In this document: positions 6,198 through 7,658 of the stretch, in pieces
How positions within the stretch are numbered: position 1 is the first letter of the stretch
How the letters are laid out: each line of letters opens with the position of its first letter
Source of the DNA: Pyrobaculum sp.
GTDB lineage: Archaea > Thermoproteota > Thermoprotei > Thermoproteales > Thermoproteaceae
Assembly (NCBI GenBank): GCA_009903905.1
Contig: WYEI01000237.1
Location: 1-7,658 of the forward strand
Direction of reading: 5' to 3'
DNA length: 7,658 nt
Notes under the pieces: generated by a model
Database searches by the model: none
The model's input: only the letters and a program-made list of their open reading frames with translations
What the model was told of the DNA's origin: nothing
Made by a program: the position numbers and the translations under genes

Positions 6198-6320
6198 CCT
6201 GGGGTTGGTCCGCGGGTTTTCTCCTCGGCGCCTGTGGTGGCCGTCGTCTCGGCGGCGTTGTGGTGTAGAGATTGGAGGCTGGCGTTGCCTGCCGCGGCGC
6301 CGCTATTGGCGGCTGGGCGT
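6198..6320 (+). pseudogene. Partial second copy of the DUF1634-like gene end
   Basis: The frame reads VGPRVFSSAPVVAVVSAALW, CRDWRLALPAAA, then PLLAAG, parallel to the C-terminal two thirds of the protein at 4241-4459. The first third, with its start and first membrane segment, is absent, and an 18-bp stretch (LLALFL) is missing near the end. The stop at the homologous place is lost (GGG CGT instead of GGG TAG), so the frame runs on to the TAA at 6720-6722 through unrelated sequence. It is joined on its left to the MFS-like fragments in another frame. It is therefore a duplicated, truncated remnant. Confidence 0.7.
6212..6299 (+). repeat. Direct repeat, copy 2
   Basis: This is the partner of 4333-4420: 88 bp with two mismatches, same orientation. 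Both substitutions keep a hydrophobic reading (AAV versus AVV). The high nucleotide identity, beside otherwise scrambled sequence, implies recent duplication or ongoing gene conversion. Confidence 0.9.
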
Positions 6321-6440
6321 GTGACCGTCGGCGTGGGGGTTCGGCCGCTGGAGCGGCTTCGACGTGGCGGTGGCCAGTGGCTCTTGAAAGGGTCCGGCAT
6401 CTCCTATAAGCTTCCACTGATCTACGGCGCCGCAAGTCAC

Positions 6441-6450
6441 TATTTAAAAC
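6441..6450 (+). promoter_or_regulatory. Orphan TATA-like element
   Basis: TATTTAAAAC is as good a match as the three gene-linked boxes in this window. The predicted transcription start would be near 6468, but no ATG, GTG or TTG followed by a credible frame lies there. TTTAAA is symmetrical, so leftward transcription is equally possible. It may drive a small RNA, or be left over from a lost gene. Confidence 0.35.
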
Positions 6451-6720
6451 GCAACTGCCTGCCCTTCACACAACTACCTGCCGGCTTTAACCCTGGGGTG
6501 GTTGTTGCGGCGTCTGTGGTTGTGGCGTGGCGTCGGTGGTGTGTTGTGGGTCTCGCCGCCGCTGTGTTTCAGTCGTTGTCTCTAGTTGTGTTTTGTGGCT
6601 CGTGGAGGCGCCGTGGGCGGGGGCGTCTGTGTAGTGGATTGGGGGCTGTGGGTTTTGGCGCGTCTCGGTGGGTTGGGGGGCGTGTTGGTTTTGTGTGTGG
6701 CTGTAGGTGTTTGTGGGTTT
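6451..6720. other. Extremely A-poor, GT-rich stretch without a supported gene
   Basis: From 6481 to 6720 I count only 8 A bases in 240 on the + strand. One frame reads hydrophobic near its start (GVVVAASVVVAWRRWCVVGL, AAVFQSLSLVVF) and then becomes Arg/Gly/Cys-rich, which suggests the wreck of another membrane gene. No start codon with a promoter at the right distance is visible, and no family is recognisable. Confidence 0.4.
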
Positions 6721-6723
6721 AAG

Positions 6724-6733
6724 GGTTATAAAG
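6724..6733 (+). promoter_or_regulatory. TATA box of the ATPase gene
   Basis: TTATAAA (6726-6732) is centred 23 nt before the GTG at 6752, matching the leaderless geometry seen at 1837 and 4710. The upstream in-frame GTG at 6734 would start only 5 nt past the box centre and is therefore unlikely. Confidence 0.75.
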
Positions 6734-6751
6734 GTGGGCTGGCGTAGAGGC

Positions 6752-7658
6752 GTGAGGAGGGTTGAGCTGGAGCTTGTCTCCGGCCTTAGGGTGGAGTTTA
6801 TGGATAGAGAGCGGGCGCTTGGGCAGGTGGTGGAGTGGGCGGAGGGGGGCACCAGATTTCCGGTGGTTATCTTCGGTCCGGAGGGTTGCGGCAAGTCGGC
6901 GTTTCTCCGGCAGGCCTCTGCGATGCTTAAGGAGTTGGGGTTTGATGTGTTTTATCTTCATCCTCTGGAGGGGGAGTTTAGGGCTGAGGTGGCGGTGCCC
7001 GATATTCGGCGTGAATTTGTGCAGTTTGTGGAGAGGGCCCTTGGCGAAAACGCCCTCGGCGGAGCCGCCTGGGTTGCGCTTGACTTCGTCCGGAAGCTGC
7101 AGAGGGCGAGGCGGGGGAGAATCGCCGTGGTGGCAGACGACGTCTTCCAGGCCGTAGGGCTGGATGCGGTGGCGGCGTATGTCAAGGCGTTGCTGAACCT
7201 TATCGAATACCCAGCGTCGAGGTACGAGAGGATGGTCGTCCTCGTCGCCGCCGGCGAGGGGGTTTCGCGGCGGGAGGTTGGGCGTCATCACTGGGCTGAG
7301 GTTGCCCCCATGTGGAACATGTCTAGGGAGGGTTTCCAACAGCTCTACGGCAAGATCCCAAGCCCAAAGCCGCCGTTTGGCGAGGCTTGGCGTCTGACGG
7401 GGGGAAATCCGAGGATGTTGGCTTGGCTGTATGAGGCCCGGTGGAACGTGGAGGGGGTGGTTTCTCGTCTCGTTGACGAGAAGAGGTTTTCTGCTGGTTT
7501 TGTGGCTAGGTGGAGGAGGTGGCTTGAGGCGGCGGTGGAGGACCCGGATGCGCTTTGGAGTCCCGACGCGCCGGAGGAGTTGATCGACGAGCTGGAGGAG
7601 AGGAATTTAATCATCTACCACATGTATAGGAGGGAGGAGTGGGCTTGGATAGACCAGC
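6752..7658 (+). CDS. Archaeal AAA-type ATPase (PF01637-like), 3' end outside window
   Basis: 302 complete codons are visible from the GTG at 6752, with no stop before the window end. A short N-terminal strand region (ELELVSGLRVEFMDRERAL) carries the FxDRExEL-like element common at the start of this family. Walker A is GPEGCGKS (residues 42-49). Walker B is IAVVADDVFQ (124-133), in the place of the family's hhhhDEhQ; D129 and D130 are the metal/catalytic acidic pair. A sensor-like strand MVVLVAAGEG follows (161-170), and the conserved LTGGNPRML (215-223) begins the lid. The rest is helical and turns into a winged-helix-like segment (ELIDELEERNLIIYHM). These STAND/AAA-like ATPases couple ATP hydrolysis to an unknown, probably DNA- or protein-linked, task and are multiplied in crenarchaea. 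It is not in an operon with the gene upstream. The start is set by the TATA box 23 nt before it. Confidence 0.85.
   Translation, partial: MRRVELELVSGLRVEFMDRERALGQVVEWAEGGTRFPVVIFGPEGCGKSAFLRQASAMLKELGFDVFYLHPLEGEFRAEVAVPDIRREFVQFVERALGENALGGAAWVALDFVRKLQRARRGRIAVVADDVFQAVGLDAVAAYVKALLNLIEYPASRYERMVVLVAAGEGVSRREVGRHHWAEVAPMWNMSREGFQQLYGKIPSPKPPFGEAWRLTGGNPRMLAWLYEARWNVEGVVSRLVDEKRFSAGFVARWRRWLEAAVEDPDALWSPDAPEELIDELEERNLIIYHMYRREEWAWIDQ

Noticed and set aside
6159..6722. 187-codon frame running through the second DUF1634-like copy
   Set aside because: It links a duplicated fragment to unrelated non-coding sequence, has no promoter, and becomes Arg/Gly/Cys-rich. Not a real gene.
1..7658. CRISPR array, tRNA, rRNA, 7S or RNase P RNA
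   Set aside because: No regularly spaced repeats with spacers, no T-arm (GGTTCRAATCC-like) sequence and no recognisable RNA core were found on either strand by reading. A covariance-model scan was not possible.

Overview
The window looks like a piece of a hyperthermophilic crenarchaeal chromosome, most likely Thermoproteales (Pyrobaculum-like). The reasons are leaderless-type promoters in which a TTTAAA/TATAAA box sits about 22-23 nt before the start codon, frequent GTG starts, GT-rich coding strands, secreted proteins with many N-glycosylation sequons, an archaeal-type (PF01637-like) ATPase, and a coiled-coil nuclease-like protein of a kind that is multiplied in this order. The assignment is inferred from style and family content; no marker gene is present. 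Every feature I could support is on the + strand.

Layout. (1) 1-1796: the 3' end of a large extracellular protein, probably the beta-rich C-terminal part of a subtilisin-like (S8) protease. (2) 1797-1836: a 40-bp gap holding both a U-tract and a TATA box. (3) 1837-2904: a secreted protein that can be read as a seven-bladed beta-propeller closed by its own N-terminus. (4) 2905-3130: about 225 bp of differing composition with no convincing gene. (5) 3131-4459: a broken membrane-transport locus. It holds a three-frame remnant of a helical protein, a TauE/SafE-type permease interrupted by five single-base frameshifts that all fall in homopolymer runs, and a small membrane protein resembling DUF1634, which overlaps the permease stop by 4 nt. 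(6) 4710-5513: an intact gene with its own promoter for a coiled-coil protein ending in a PD-(D/E)XK nuclease-like domain. (7) 5521-6720: a second decayed region with MFS-like transporter fragments in several frames, a partial second copy (about 88 bp, 2 mismatches) of the DUF1634-like gene end, an orphan TATA box and a very A-poor tract. (8) 6752 to the window end: an intact but truncated AAA-type archaeal ATPase with its own TATA box.

How it fits together. The two secreted proteins at the left are independent transcription units. The TauE/SafE plus DUF1634-like pair would once have formed a small operon exporting an anion, probably sulfite or a related organosulfur compound. Decay is concentrated in the membrane-transport genes, while the nuclease-like gene and the ATPase gene are clean. 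This suggests an accessory region in which standalone, promoter-carrying cassettes sit among dying transporter genes. I found no CRISPR array, tRNA, rRNA or recognisable transposase.
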